A DNA stretch of 64,000 nt from Proteiniborus sp. DW1 (GCF_900095305.1 NZ_FMDO01000028.1:89679-153678); one strand, 5' to 3'; counted from the stretch's first letter, positions 1 through 8,413 are shown. Notes: generated from the sequence alone by a model not told the origin. Made by a program: numbers and translations.

Positions 1-1
1 A

Positions 2-538
2 GAAGAGATGGTCATAGCTAAAAGGATGATTCATACAACGGGAGACTTTGATTACAGAAAGATAATAGTTTTTAAGAATGAATTTATCCATGAAGCAAAG
101 GGGACTATCTTAAGCGGTACAAAGATTTTCACAGATACCAAGATGGCCTACATGGGAGTAAATAAGCCTGCCCTTGCAAAGGCAAACTGTGAGTTAAAAT
201 GTTTCATAGATGACGAAAGAGTATTCAAAATGTCCAAGGAATTAGGAACTACTAGATCAGCATGTGCAGTGGATTTAGCAGTGGAAGAAGGAATTGATGC
301 CTTTGTCATAGGAAATGCTCCTACAGCTCTATTTAGGATATTAGAGTTGGTGAAAGAGGGAAAAGTAAATCCTAAATTCGTAGTAGGTGTCCCAGTGGGA
401 TTTGTCGGTGCAGCTGAATCCAAAGAGTATCTAAGGGAATTTGATATACCATCCATATCCACAGTAGGCTATAAAGGTGGTAGCAATGTAGCTGCATCTA
501 TAATAAATGCCCTATTGTATATGGTAGTTGGAAGATGA
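2..538 (+). CDS. cbiC: Cobalt-precorrin-8 methylmutase CbiC (5' end outside window)
   Basis: CbiC moves the methyl group from C11 to C12 of cobalt-precorrin-8, giving cobyrinate in anaerobic cobalamin synthesis. The reading frame is open from the first bases (Glu-Glu before the first Met at base 8). The visible text begins at the conserved RMIHTTGDFDY segment, which normally lies some 30-40 residues into a roughly 210-residue protein, so the gene is cut by the window edge and base 8 is not its start. The central TRSACAVD and PVGFVGAAESK stretches and the GGSNVAAS-type tail fit the family. The stop overlaps the cbiD start by ATGA, implying translational coupling. Confidence 0.95.
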   Translation, partial: EEMVIAKRMIHTTGDFDYRKIIVFKNEFIHEAKGTILSGTKIFTDTKMAYMGVNKPALAKANCELKCFIDDERVFKMSKELGTTRSACAVDLAVEEGIDAFVIGNAPTALFRILELVKEGKVNPKFVVGVPVGFVGAAESKEYLREFDIPSISTVGYKGGSNVAASIINALLYMVVGR

Positions 539-1611
539 CTTTAGATCTATATGTAATAAAAGATGGAAAAAATCTCAGATGTGGTTATACTACTGGAAGC
601 TGTGCAACAGCTGCTGCAAAGGCTGCTGTGACAATGCTGGAAACTGGTAATATTGTAAACTATATAGATATAGACACTCCAGCCAATGTTCCCCTTAAAT
701 TAGAAGTTCATAATCCACAAATTGGGCAAGACTATGCAGCATGTTCAATTATAAAAGATGCAGGTGATGATCCTGATAATACAGATGGTATTCAAATATA
801 TGCCAAGGTTAGCAGAAGAGAAGATAGCCAAATAATTATAGATGGTGGAGAAGGTATCGGAAGAATCACTAGAAAAGGACTATTTGGAGAAATTGGTCAA
901 GCGGCCATTAACCCTGTACCTAGACAAATGATAAAAAAAGAAGTGAGAGAAGTAAGCCCTAAGGGTTATGATGTATTGATATATGCTCCAGAAGGAGAAG
1001 AAGTAGGCAAGAGAACCTTCAATGAAAACATAGGTATAAAAGGCGGCATATCAATTATAGGTAGCAAGGGCATAGTATACCCTATGAGTGAAGAAGCCTT
1101 ATTAAAAACCATTTATATGGAAGTAGATATGATAGCAGTAGAATATGGCTTGGATCATATAGTTTTAGTTCCAGGGAATTATGGTGAGAAAATTTCTGAA
1201 AAGATAGGAATAGATAAACCTAGGGTGAAAGTGTCCAATTTTATAGGAGATAGCCTACTATATGTCTATAATAAGGGATTTAAATCAATAACTCTAATAG
1301 GTCATATAGGTAAGTTTTCAAAACTATCCATAGGTGTATTCAACACCCATAGCAAGATTTGTGATGGCAGGATGGAAGCATTTATCTATCATTTAGCTAT
1401 GATGGATGCACCAAAGTCTTTGCTAGAAGAGGTAGATAATGCCATAACTGCTGAGGAAGGATTAAATATCTGTATAGAAGCCGGATATGGGCAAGTAGTT
1501 AAGGCTATGGAAAAAGGTGCAGAAAATAGGATTAGAAGATATTTAAAAGATGAAGACTTAAAAGTAAAAGTAATCATCTATTCCATGGAAAGGGGTGTTG
1601 ATATATGTTAA
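535..1611 (+). CDS. cbiD: Cobalt-precorrin-5B (C1)-methyltransferase CbiD
   Basis: CbiD methylates C1 of cobalt-precorrin-5B, a step specific to the oxygen-independent pathway. The 358-residue product is of normal length. The N-terminal LRCGYTTGSCATAAAKAA motif is the family hallmark, and DDPDNTDG and GGEGIGRITRKGL follow. It overlaps cbiC by four bases and cbiE by seven, so the cluster is one tightly coupled operon. CbiD, together with CbiG downstream, marks the pathway as the early-cobalt anaerobic one. Confidence 0.96.
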   Translation: MTLDLYVIKDGKNLRCGYTTGSCATAAAKAAVTMLETGNIVNYIDIDTPANVPLKLEVHNPQIGQDYAACSIIKDAGDDPDNTDGIQIYAKVSRREDSQIIIDGGEGIGRITRKGLFGEIGQAAINPVPRQMIKKEVREVSPKGYDVLIYAPEGEEVGKRTFNENIGIKGGISIIGSKGIVYPMSEEALLKTIYMEVDMIAVEYGLDHIVLVPGNYGEKISEKIGIDKPRVKVSNFIGDSLLYVYNKGFKSITLIGHIGKFSKLSIGVFNTHSKICDGRMEAFIYHLAMMDAPKSLLEEVDNAITAEEGLNICIEAGYGQVVKAMEKGAENRIRRYLKDEDLKVKVIIYSMERGVDIC

Positions 1612-2201
1612 CAGTTGCAGGGGTAGGACCAGGCAATCCTAGATATTTAACTGTGGATGTAGTAGAGAAGATAAAGGAAGCTGATACTATTATAGCCTTT
1701 GGAAGAGTTGGTCATTCTATTAAAACCATTAGAGATGACTATATAGAAGTCAATCGTGTAGACCAAGTCATAGAGATTTTAGATAAAGATAGAGACACCC
1801 TTCTCCTTGCATCAGGTGACCCTAATTTCTTTGGAATAGTAGAGTTTCTAAAGAGAAAAGGTGTCAAAGTAGATAGAGTATTACCTGGCTTGTCCTCATT
1901 TCAATATATGATGAGCAAATTACAGATGTCGTGGCAAGAGTGCATCTTTGTATCCCTACACGGTAGAGACCATGATTTAAAGGATATATTAGATCACAAG
2001 CTGACTATAATGTTAATAGATAAAATCAATAGCCCATCCTATATATCTGAGGAGTTAGATAAACTAGGCATGAAAGGAAGAATGTATGTAGGATTTAACC
2101 TTTCTTATGATGATGAAAAGATAATAAGGGCAAATATTGGGGATGAAATAGAGGATTATTCTTCCTTAGGGGTGGTGGTTATTGAAAATGAAATGGCTTA
2201 A
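1605..2201 (+). CDS. cbiE: Cobalt-precorrin-7 (C5)-methyltransferase CbiE
   Basis: This is the C5 methyltransferase half of what is CobL in fused organisms; here it is separate from CbiT. It is a 198-residue tetrapyrrole methylase with the N-terminal GVGPGNPRYLT glycine loop, the LLASGDPNFFG motif and the VLPGLSSFQYMMSKL segment. It starts inside the end of cbiD and its own end overlaps cbiT by 20 bases, consistent with the two enzymes acting in sequence on C5 and C15. Confidence 0.94.
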   Translation: MLTVAGVGPGNPRYLTVDVVEKIKEADTIIAFGRVGHSIKTIRDDYIEVNRVDQVIEILDKDRDTLLLASGDPNFFGIVEFLKRKGVKVDRVLPGLSSFQYMMSKLQMSWQECIFVSLHGRDHDLKDILDHKLTIMLIDKINSPSYISEELDKLGMKGRMYVGFNLSYDDEKIIRANIGDEIEDYSSLGVVVIENEMA

Positions 2202-2742
2202 AGATGAGGATTTTATAAGAGGAAATATTCCAATGACTAAGTTCAATATAAGAGTCCTTACTATTGGATACCTTGGAATTAACCAAGGGGATAGATTATT
2301 AGATATAGGAGCAGGTACAGGGTCCATATCCATTGAAGCAAGCCTGCAAGGAGCAAAGGTCTGGGCTATTGAACGTGAAGAAGAAGGAGTTCAGCTTATT
2401 AAAGAAAACAATGATAGATTTGCTACAGATATAGATATTGTACAAGGCTTAGCCCCAGAGGATTTACCAGATATTAAATTCAATAAATGCTTTGTCGGTG
2501 GTAGCGGAGGCAAATTAAAGGAAATATTTCAATATCTAGAAGGACATTTAGAGGACAAGGGAGTACTTTGTGGGAATTTTATAACCTTAAATAATTTAAG
2601 TCAGTTTTTAACTCTTTTAAAAGAATACGGCTATAAGGATATAGAAACTCAGCTTATTCAAAGTGCTTATATGGATAAAATAGGATTATTAAAGGGTCAA
2701 AACCCTATTTATATAGTAAAAGGAGTGAAGTCAAATGGTTAG
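2182..2742 (+). CDS. cbiT: Cobalt-precorrin-6B (C15)-methyltransferase, decarboxylating, CbiT
   Basis: CbiT methylates C15 and decarboxylates the C12 acetate side chain. It has a class I methyltransferase fold: the SAM-binding DIGAGTGSISIEAS loop is near residues 42-55, the acidic end of strand two (AIEREEEG) follows, then FVGGSGG. A TTG at 2182 sits about six bases after a GGGGTGG ribosome site and is preferred; an in-frame ATG at 2188 would remove two residues. It overlaps cbiE by 20 bases and cbiF by eight. Confidence 0.94.
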   Translation: MKMKWLKDEDFIRGNIPMTKFNIRVLTIGYLGINQGDRLLDIGAGTGSISIEASLQGAKVWAIEREEEGVQLIKENNDRFATDIDIVQGLAPEDLPDIKFNKCFVGGSGGKLKEIFQYLEGHLEDKGVLCGNFITLNNLSQFLTLLKEYGYKDIETQLIQSAYMDKIGLLKGQNPIYIVKGVKSNG

Positions 2743-3490
2743 TTTTGTAGGTGCTGGACCGGGAGATGTTGATTTAATCACTATAAAAGGCAGAAGATTG
2801 TTAGAAGAAGCAGATGTAGTTATATATGCTGGAAGTTTAGTATCAGACAAACACTTAGGATTTTGTAAAGAAAATGCGGATTTACACAATAGTGCTTCCA
2901 TGACCTTGGAAGAAGTGATTGAAGTAATAGAAACAAGTGTGGATAAAGGTTTAAAAGTTGTAAGACTGCATACAGGAGACCCAACTATATATGGAGCCAT
3001 AAGAGAGCAAATGGACCTATTAGACGAAAAGGGTATCTCATATAAGGTGATTCCAGGAGTAAGCTCCTTTACAGCAGCTTGTGCATCTATAAAAAAAGAA
3101 TTTACCTTACCAAATGTAAGTCAAACAGTAATCCTTACAAGGATAGAAGGAAGAACCCCTGTACCTGAAGGAGAGGACCTAGAAGATTTAGCAAGTCACA
3201 GAGCTTCCATGGCTATATTCTTATCAGTTCAGGAGATAGATAGAGTGGTGGAAAAATTAGCCAAAGGCTATGGCAGCTATGATATACCAGTAGCGGTAGT
3301 ATATAAGGCAACTTGGGAAGATCAAGATATGGTATTTGGAACTTTAAGAGATATAGCTGAAAAAGTGAAGAGCAAAGGCATTAAAAAGATGGGCCAAATA
3401 TTAGTTGGAAACTTCATAGAAGGAGCATATGAAAGATCTAAGCTTTATGATCCGACTTTTACCCATGAATTCAGAGAGGCAATAAAATGA
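2735..3490 (+). CDS. cbiF: Cobalt-precorrin-4 (C11)-methyltransferase CbiF
   Basis: CbiF methylates C11 of cobalt-precorrin-4. The 251-residue protein opens with the tetrapyrrole methylase loop VGAGPGDVDLITIKG, then VIYAGSLV, LHTGDPTIYGA and VIPGVSSFTAA, which together fit the CobM/CbiF type. The start overlaps the end of cbiT and the stop overlaps cbiG through ATGA. No unusual residues were noticed. Confidence 0.95.
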   Translation: MVSFVGAGPGDVDLITIKGRRLLEEADVVIYAGSLVSDKHLGFCKENADLHNSASMTLEEVIEVIETSVDKGLKVVRLHTGDPTIYGAIREQMDLLDEKGISYKVIPGVSSFTAACASIKKEFTLPNVSQTVILTRIEGRTPVPEGEDLEDLASHRASMAIFLSVQEIDRVVEKLAKGYGSYDIPVAVVYKATWEDQDMVFGTLRDIAEKVKSKGIKKMGQILVGNFIEGAYERSKLYDPTFTHEFREAIK

Positions 3491-4488
3491 AGTTAGCCTG
3501 TCTTTCCTTTACAGATAAAGGGAGATTGCTAGGGGAAAGACTTCTAGCCCTAGATAGTGATACTTATAAGATGGAGCATTTCCCTAACTCAGAAACTCCA
3601 GGTGGCATAAAGGAATTCTTAGAATCATCATGGAGTAAATATGATGGATTCATATTTATTTCAGCTACTGGTATTGCTGTTAGGATGTGCCAACCATATA
3701 TAAAGTCTAAAGATATAGATCCAGCAATAGTGGTCATAGATGATGAGGGTAAGTTTTCTATATCACTCTTATCAGGACATCTAGGAGGGGCCAATGGGAT
3801 AGCAAAATCCATAGGAGATTACCTTGAAGCTACTACAGTTATTACAACAGCATCAGATAATAGAGGTATAGAATCAATAGATATGTTCGCAAAGGAAAAT
3901 GATTATTATATTGAGGATTTATCTACCGTAACTAGGATAGTTTCAATGATGGTCAACAATAAAAGAGTAGGTATCTATACTGAAGATGGAAATTTAATAA
4001 ATTATCCAAATCTAATAAAGGTGGATGACTTAAATAATATTGCTCCATCAGTAGAAGGAATCATAATAGTAACATCAAGGGAGGATATAGGTCCCATAGA
4101 TATTCCACATACGATCCTAAGGCCTAAGAACATAAATATAGGTATAGGATGTAGAAAGGGAAAAGAAGTGGAGATTGTTTTAGGAGCTATAGAATTAGCT
4201 TTAAATAATAGCAATCTTTCAAATAAGAGTATTAGAGCCATGGGAACAGTTGAAATAAAAAAAGATGAGGCCGGTATAATCAAAGCGGCAGAACACTACA
4301 ATTGCCCCTTAGAGATATTCACAATAGAAGATATTTTACCACTGGAGGATATGTTTCAAAAATCCCAGTTTGTTAAGGATACCATAGGAGTGTATTCAGT
4401 ATCAGAACCCTGTGCATATCTTTTAGGTGGCAAACCAATATTAGGGAAGTTTATACACAAAGGAGTTACTATATCAATCAATAAATAA
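3487..4488 (+). CDS. cbiG: Cobalt-precorrin-5A hydrolase CbiG
   Basis: CbiG opens the delta-lactone of cobalt-precorrin-5A and releases the C20 fragment as acetaldehyde. The 333-residue protein has the N-terminal region (FISATGIAVRM, LLSGHLGGAN, ITTASDNRGI), a middle linker, and the C-terminal CbiG domain starting near GIGCRKGKEVE and ending with YSVSEPCAYLLGG. It is coupled to cbiF by a four-base overlap. An 11-base gap with an AGGAGG site precedes cbiH. Confidence 0.95.
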   Translation: MKLACLSFTDKGRLLGERLLALDSDTYKMEHFPNSETPGGIKEFLESSWSKYDGFIFISATGIAVRMCQPYIKSKDIDPAIVVIDDEGKFSISLLSGHLGGANGIAKSIGDYLEATTVITTASDNRGIESIDMFAKENDYYIEDLSTVTRIVSMMVNNKRVGIYTEDGNLINYPNLIKVDDLNNIAPSVEGIIIVTSREDIGPIDIPHTILRPKNINIGIGCRKGKEVEIVLGAIELALNNSNLSNKSIRAMGTVEIKKDEAGIIKAAEHYNCPLEIFTIEDILPLEDMFQKSQFVKDTIGVYSVSEPCAYLLGGKPILGKFIHKGVTISINK

Positions 4489-4499
4489 AGGAGGAAAAA

Positions 4500-5222
4500 A
4501 TGGCGAAATTATATGTAGTAGGAATCGGACCAGGTGGTCTTGAACATATGACTTATAAAGCAGTTGAAGTAATAAAAAATTCAGAAGTAATCGTAGGATA
4601 TACCCCATATATAGATTATCTAGGTGATTTGGTTGATGGGAAAGAGCTTATCTCTACAGGTATGAGGGGGGAAGTAGAGAGATGCAAAGCAGCCATAGAT
4701 ATGGTTAGACAAGGTAAGGATACTTCCATTATCAGTACGGGAGATGCAGGCCTATACGGTATGGCAGGTCCAATACTGGAACTAGCTACTGATATAGAAG
4801 TGGAGATAATACCAGGAGTAACAGCGGCATTCTCAGCGGCAGCAGAGCTAGGTTCCCCTATCATGCATGATTATGCATCTATTAGTCTAAGTGATTTACT
4901 TACCCCGTGGGAAGTAATACTTAAAAGACTTCATATGGCAGCTGAGGGAGACTTTGTTATATCCCTATATAATCCAAAGTCCAAAGGCAGAAAGACTCAT
5001 CTAGAAACAGCTATAGAAATCATCTTGAAATATAGAGACGGTTCCACACCAGTAGGTATTGTAAGGAATTCAGGAAGACCAGATACAAGTATCACCATCA
5101 CAACTCTTTCGGAAATAGATTATGAATCCGTTGATATGTTATGTGTCCTAATTATCGGTAACTCAAACACATTTATTAGGGATAAGCAAATAATAACACC
5201 GAGAGGATACAATATAAAATGA
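4500..5222 (+). CDS. cbiH: Cobalt-precorrin-3B (C17)-methyltransferase CbiH
   Basis: CbiH carries out ring contraction and C17 methylation. The 240-residue protein has the GIGPGGLEHMTYKA loop, VGYTPYIDYL, ISTGDAGLYGMAGP and IPGVTAAFSAAAELG motifs of CbiH/CobJ. A clear AAGGAGG site precedes the ATG. Its stop overlaps cbiJ through ATGA. It has none of the C-terminal fusion domains found in some clostridial CbiH proteins. Confidence 0.95.
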   Translation: MAKLYVVGIGPGGLEHMTYKAVEVIKNSEVIVGYTPYIDYLGDLVDGKELISTGMRGEVERCKAAIDMVRQGKDTSIISTGDAGLYGMAGPILELATDIEVEIIPGVTAAFSAAAELGSPIMHDYASISLSDLLTPWEVILKRLHMAAEGDFVISLYNPKSKGRKTHLETAIEIILKYRDGSTPVGIVRNSGRPDTSITITTLSEIDYESVDMLCVLIIGNSNTFIRDKQIITPRGYNIK

Positions 5223-5947
5223 TATGGATCATAGGTGGAACTTCAGAAGCAAGAAAGTTAATAGAAAGATTAGGGGATTTTAATAATTATATCTTAACAA
5301 TAGCCACTGAAGACGGGAAAGAATTCTTCGACACAGACAATCTATTTATTGGAAGATTAAGTAGAGATGAAATGGTAGACTTTGCAAAGGATAATCATAT
5401 AGATATGATCGTAGATTTATCCCATCCATATGCAAAGATAGTTTCTGAAAATGCAAGATTTATAAGTGAAAAGCTGGGCATAGAATATATAAAATATGCC
5501 CGCAGAAGAGCAGTACATGGTGGGGATCATATATATTTAAACTCCTATGAAGAAACCTATGATTTTCTGTCAAATATTCAGGGGACAGTATTTTTTACAA
5601 CAGGCTCAAAGAATATAAAGGACTTTGAAAAGGTTAGAGGAGACAATAGATTTATCTATAGAGTGCTGCCAGCCATCGAAAGCATAGAGCTTTGCAAGAA
5701 AAGTGATGTCCATATGAGGGACATAGTAGCTATCCTTGGACCATTTCCCAAAGAATTCAACAAGGCAATGCTAGCTGCTTATAATCCAGATTATTGTGTA
5801 ATGAAAGATAGCGGTCATGCAGGAGGGACAGTAGAGAAGATTCAAGCTTGTAAAGAATTAGGTGTAAAACCAATAATCATAGGTAGAGATGAAGAAGAGG
5901 GCATCGCTGATTTAGAGACAATAGAGAAGATTATAAGAGGTAAATAA
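5219..5947 (+). CDS. cbiJ: Cobalt-precorrin-6A reductase CbiJ
   Basis: CbiJ reduces the macrocycle of cobalt-precorrin-6A with NAD(P)H. The 242-residue protein starts with the family IWIIGGTSEARKLIERL segment and contains VDLSHPYAKIVSENA, FFTTGSKNIKDF and VMKDSGHAGGT. It is the last core cbi gene in the window; the steps after cobyrinate are not here. It overlaps cbiH by four bases. A repeat-like segment, not an obvious terminator, follows. Confidence 0.95.
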   Translation: MIWIIGGTSEARKLIERLGDFNNYILTIATEDGKEFFDTDNLFIGRLSRDEMVDFAKDNHIDMIVDLSHPYAKIVSENARFISEKLGIEYIKYARRRAVHGGDHIYLNSYEETYDFLSNIQGTVFFTTGSKNIKDFEKVRGDNRFIYRVLPAIESIELCKKSDVHMRDIVAILGPFPKEFNKAMLAAYNPDYCVMKDSGHAGGTVEKIQACKELGVKPIIIGRDEEEGIADLETIEKIIRGK

Positions 5948-5956
5948 AAGTCTAAG

Positions 5957-6027
5957 TTTGTCATCCTGAACCTTAGTGAAGTTTCTTGAATGTGCAACAA
6001 ACAGGGACGGTTCTTAATTATCGCACT
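5957..6027. repeat. Dispersed repeat-like segment between cbiJ and the CGGC gene
   Basis: Two motifs lie side by side. GTCATCCTGAACC-type sequence resembles a short repeat scattered through many bacterial genomes. Next comes a core reading ACAGGGACGGTTCTTAA, flanked by GTGCAACAA (5992-6000) and TTATCGCAC (6018-6026), which pair at seven of nine positions. Similar ACAGGGACGGTTCT segments occur as dispersed elements in clostridia from my general knowledge. Copy number in this genome cannot be judged here. Confidence 0.5.
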
Positions 6028-6068
6028 TAATTGTCGAAAATGGCATATATAATAAGGAGTTGACTCAA

Positions 6069-6389
6069 TTGAAAATAGCAATAGGAGTATGTGAGAAAAT
6101 TAATGGAAGGTGTTCCTCCATGGGATGCTTTAAAGCATATAATAAGAAGGACAAGCACTTCTCAAGATATGAAGATATAGATACAGAGCTACAAGCATTC
6201 TTTTCATGCAATATATGTTCTTCAGAATCAAAAGAAAACATCACAACATTAGCCACAAGATTGAAGGATGCTGATGTTAAGATAATTCACCTTGGAGCAT
6301 GTGCAGTGAAATGTAAGGCAGATAAATTATTAGAGATCAAAGAAGTATTTACATCTATGGATATGGAAGTTGTTGAAGGGACTCATTAA
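6069..6389 (+). CDS. CGGC-domain-like protein with a CNIC variant motif
   Basis: This small cytosolic protein of about 106 residues has the layout of the CGGC domain family: an N-terminal KIAIGVCEKI strand, a cysteine-rich GRCSSMGCFKA stretch, a central S-C-N-I-C where the family usually has S-C-G-G-C, then HLGACAVKCK and a terminal VVEGTH. It is probably a metal or iron-sulfur binding protein. A TTG at 6069 lies nine bases after AAGGAGT (6053-6059) and is preferred over a TTG at 6060 that is too close. It follows the cobalamin operon, so a link to cobalt handling is possible but inferred. Confidence 0.7.
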   Translation: MKIAIGVCEKINGRCSSMGCFKAYNKKDKHFSRYEDIDTELQAFFSCNICSSESKENITTLATRLKDADVKIIHLGACAVKCKADKLLEIKEVFTSMDMEVVEGTH

Positions 6390-6632
6390 ATTTATTTTAA
6401 GTGCCATTATTTACCTTGCCATAAAGTAAATAATGTTGATGAATTTAATTGTATGTTTTGTTATTGCCCACTGTATTTTTTTGATGAATGTGGTGGGAAT
6501 TATAAAGACAAATCCGGTATCAAGGATTGCTCAGACTGTCTAATACCTAATTCCCCTAAAGGGTATGATTATATCAATCAAAAAATTATGGGAGCAAATC
6601 AAAAAAGAAGAGAGTTTAATGGTATCGATTAA
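6390..6632 (+). pseudogene. Cysteine-rich small domain protein, in frame after a stop codon and without a normal start
   Basis: Directly after the TAA (6387-6389) of the CGGC-like gene, and in the same frame, the translation continues I-Y-F-K-C-H-Y-L-P-C-H-K, then FNCMFCYCPLYF, CGGNYKDKSGIKDCSDC and GYDYINQ, to a TAA at 6630. This is the pattern of the cysteine-rich small domain (PF04071 type) often found with cobalamin genes. No ATG, GTG or TTG precedes the first conserved cysteines; an ATT at 6390 with a GAAGG at 6375 is the only candidate, otherwise the first ATG is 6453, inside the domain. It may be a rare ATT start, stop readthrough from the gene before, or a nonsense-damaged gene. Confidence 0.65.
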
Positions 6633-6758
6633 AAATCGTATAAGACTGAAGAGATTGGAAGATAGCTTTTTGGATGAAAATTATTATTTAGTAATTCCAA
6701 TAATTTCATTTGTGAATTTGATGAAAAACAACACTTTAATCAATACAGACTGATAACA

Positions 6759-7118
6759 TTGAAAAGAGGATACCAGAATTCTATGTTTTCATTTGATTAT
6801 AATTCTTATTATGACTTATCCAGTAAATCTATTGTTAACCCAGGGAAAAGTGGTTTTCATAAATTAAAAAGTAAGGACATTTTATTTCCTGAAGTTCTTA
6901 AAGGAGACAAACAAGATAATAGAATAAGACAGAGAGCATTTAGGGATTATCTTAAAGATATTGTTCCTGTTAAATTAGGATACAACCCTACAGTTAGAAT
7001 AAGCTATAAGGTTACAAATAATAAGACTAAGGAATTTACAAATAAAGATTTAGAGGATGTAAAAGCATATTTATATAATATTGCTTTATTCAATAAAATA
7101 ATTTTACACTATAATTAA
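6759..7118 (+). CDS. Hypothetical protein, probably a 5'-truncated remnant
   Basis: This 119-residue open frame from a TTG is not recognised. It is basic and tyrosine-rich, with no membrane segment or known motif. The frame stays open upstream to about 6678 without a good start or ribosome site, then meets stops at 6663 and 6675. That suggests the surviving 3' part of a longer gene. It lies at the border between the cobalamin operon and the accessory zone. Confidence 0.35.
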   Translation: MKRGYQNSMFSFDYNSYYDLSSKSIVNPGKSGFHKLKSKDILFPEVLKGDKQDNRIRQRAFRDYLKDIVPVKLGYNPTVRISYKVTNNKTKEFTNKDLEDVKAYLYNIALFNKIILHYN

Positions 7119-7126
7119 TTAACTTC

Positions 7127-7165
7127 TATACAAAAATTAATTTTTTTAATTAATAAATTTGTATA
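7127..7165. terminator. AT-rich stem-loop after the hypothetical gene
   Basis: TATACAAAAATTAA pairs imperfectly with the TTAATAAATTTGTATA-type arm across a T-rich loop. It lies between a gene end and the next ribosome site. It may end transcription in both directions, but the arms are AT-rich, so this is weak. Confidence 0.35.
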
Positions 7166-7195
7166 ACAAAAAGTATGTAAGGGAGGGAATGCTGT

Positions 7196-7963
7196 ATGTC
7201 AAGAAATATTTACCTTAATGAAGATATAGCTTTAATAAATAAAAAATTTGAAGCTTCTGATGATGTAACAATATTTAGATACATGGATTTTAGTAAATTT
7301 ATGGACCTATTAGAAAATAAAAGTATTTATTTTTGTAGTTCAAAATATTTTGAGGATGATTATGAGGGTAAAATGCCAGAAGGGTTTTATAAAAATTGGC
7401 CAGAAGATATAACAAATGGTCATAAAGAAATATCAACTGAGTTTGAAAAGGTCTATAAAACTTATATTAGTTGTTGGAATGAAGCTAAGGGTGAGTCATA
7501 TGCATTATGGAAAATATATACTAATCCAAATACAGGTGTTGCAATTAAATCAACAGTTGGAGATTTGAAGAAGGCATTAAATAATGATAGGATAAAAATA
7601 TATAAAGTAAGATATATAGATTCATTTAGTAGTATTGATGAAGACTATGAGCCACCTTTTTACTTTAGGGAAACAGAAAGAGAACCCAATATATCAATTA
7701 ATAAACGAATAAAAGAAGTTTATAAATTCAAATCTTATAAATATGAAGATGAAATAAGAGCAGTATATGTAGATATTTCAAAATCGAGAGGAAAAACTTT
7801 TGAGATTGATATAAATAAATTAATTAATGAAATATATATAAGTCCATTTGCTCCTGATTGGTTTGCTAAGTTAGTAGAAAAAATTAAAAGTAATAAGAAT
7901 TACAATATTTTAGATAAACCTATATACAAATCACAAATTTTAATAAGAGGAAATAATGATTAG
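7196..7963 (+). CDS. DUF2971 family protein
   Basis: The 255-residue protein shows the DUF2971 pattern: FRYMDFSKFMDLLENKSIYF, then SSKYFEDDYEG, YISCWNEAKGESYALWKIY, GVAIKSTVGDLKKAL, KVRYID, and a C-terminal FKSYKYEDEIRAVY followed by INEIYISPFAP. The family has no settled function and is frequent in accessory and defence-rich regions. A GGGAGGG ribosome site lies about ten bases before the ATG. There is no obvious operon partner; the short frame that overlaps its end looks non-coding. Confidence 0.8.
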   Translation: MSRNIYLNEDIALINKKFEASDDVTIFRYMDFSKFMDLLENKSIYFCSSKYFEDDYEGKMPEGFYKNWPEDITNGHKEISTEFEKVYKTYISCWNEAKGESYALWKIYTNPNTGVAIKSTVGDLKKALNNDRIKIYKVRYIDSFSSIDEDYEPPFYFRETEREPNISINKRIKEVYKFKSYKYEDEIRAVYVDISKSRGKTFEIDINKLINEIYISPFAPDWFAKLVEKIKSNKNYNILDKPIYKSQILIRGNND

Positions 7964-8164
7964 ATTTATAATAAATAAAAAATTTATTGATAAAAGAAAC
8001 ATTTTAAACAAGCCTTATCTGAGGATAAAATCTAAGGTAACCTTGTTTAATTTACCTATAAATGAAGAATGCAGGAAAACAGAAGGTTTGGGGGATGGGG
8101 ATTTGAAGAATTTGTTTGAGGAGGATATCTTGTTGTCACCATAAAATATAGTTCTTCAACAAGT

Positions 8165-8413
8165 AAATAAAGTTCTTCAAAGCAGGAGAAATTTTAGAAT
8201 AAATTCTAAGAAATCTCCTGTTTTTTTAATCCCTTTTTCATTTCCCCTTAAGCATCAAGCTGTTGAAGTTCCTTGATTTCCTTCATCCTTAAACCTTATT
8301 TCCTAATTCTTATCCCTGTATAAATTCCTTGAAGAACTTTATTTTCATGATAAAATGGAAATGAGATGGATAGTGGGGTTGGGGGAATTGGGTTTTGAAG
8401 AACTTTATTTTCA
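8165..8413. repeat. Inverted and direct copies of a TTGAAGAACTTTATTT repeat
   Basis: TTGAAGAACTTTATTTTCA occurs identically at 8329-8347 and 8395-8413. Its 16-base reverse complement, AAATAAAGTTCTTCAA, is at 8165-8180, and a shorter relative (GTTCTTCAA) is at 8151-8159. The stretch from 7964 to about 8590 holds no supportable gene; it contains these copies, one strong hairpin and pyrimidine-rich tracts. The role is unknown; it could be a decayed mobile element or binding sites. Confidence 0.6.
8183..8228 (+). terminator. Strong 17-bp hairpin with T run
   Basis: CAGGAGA (8183-8189) pairs with TCTCCTG (8214-8220), and the inner arms extend this to about 14 of 17 matched positions around a four-base TAAA loop. 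Seven T follow directly. It fits a Rho-independent terminator for the DUF2971 transcript. Confidence 0.75.

Noticed and set aside
6565..6753. 62-residue plus-strand frame across the end of the cysteine-rich domain
   Set aside because: It overlaps the cysteine-rich domain out of frame and lacks a ribosome site.
7956..8144. 62-residue frame overlapping the end of the DUF2971 gene
   Set aside because: It has no ribosome site of its own, its text is not protein-like after the first 30 residues, and it runs into the repeat region.
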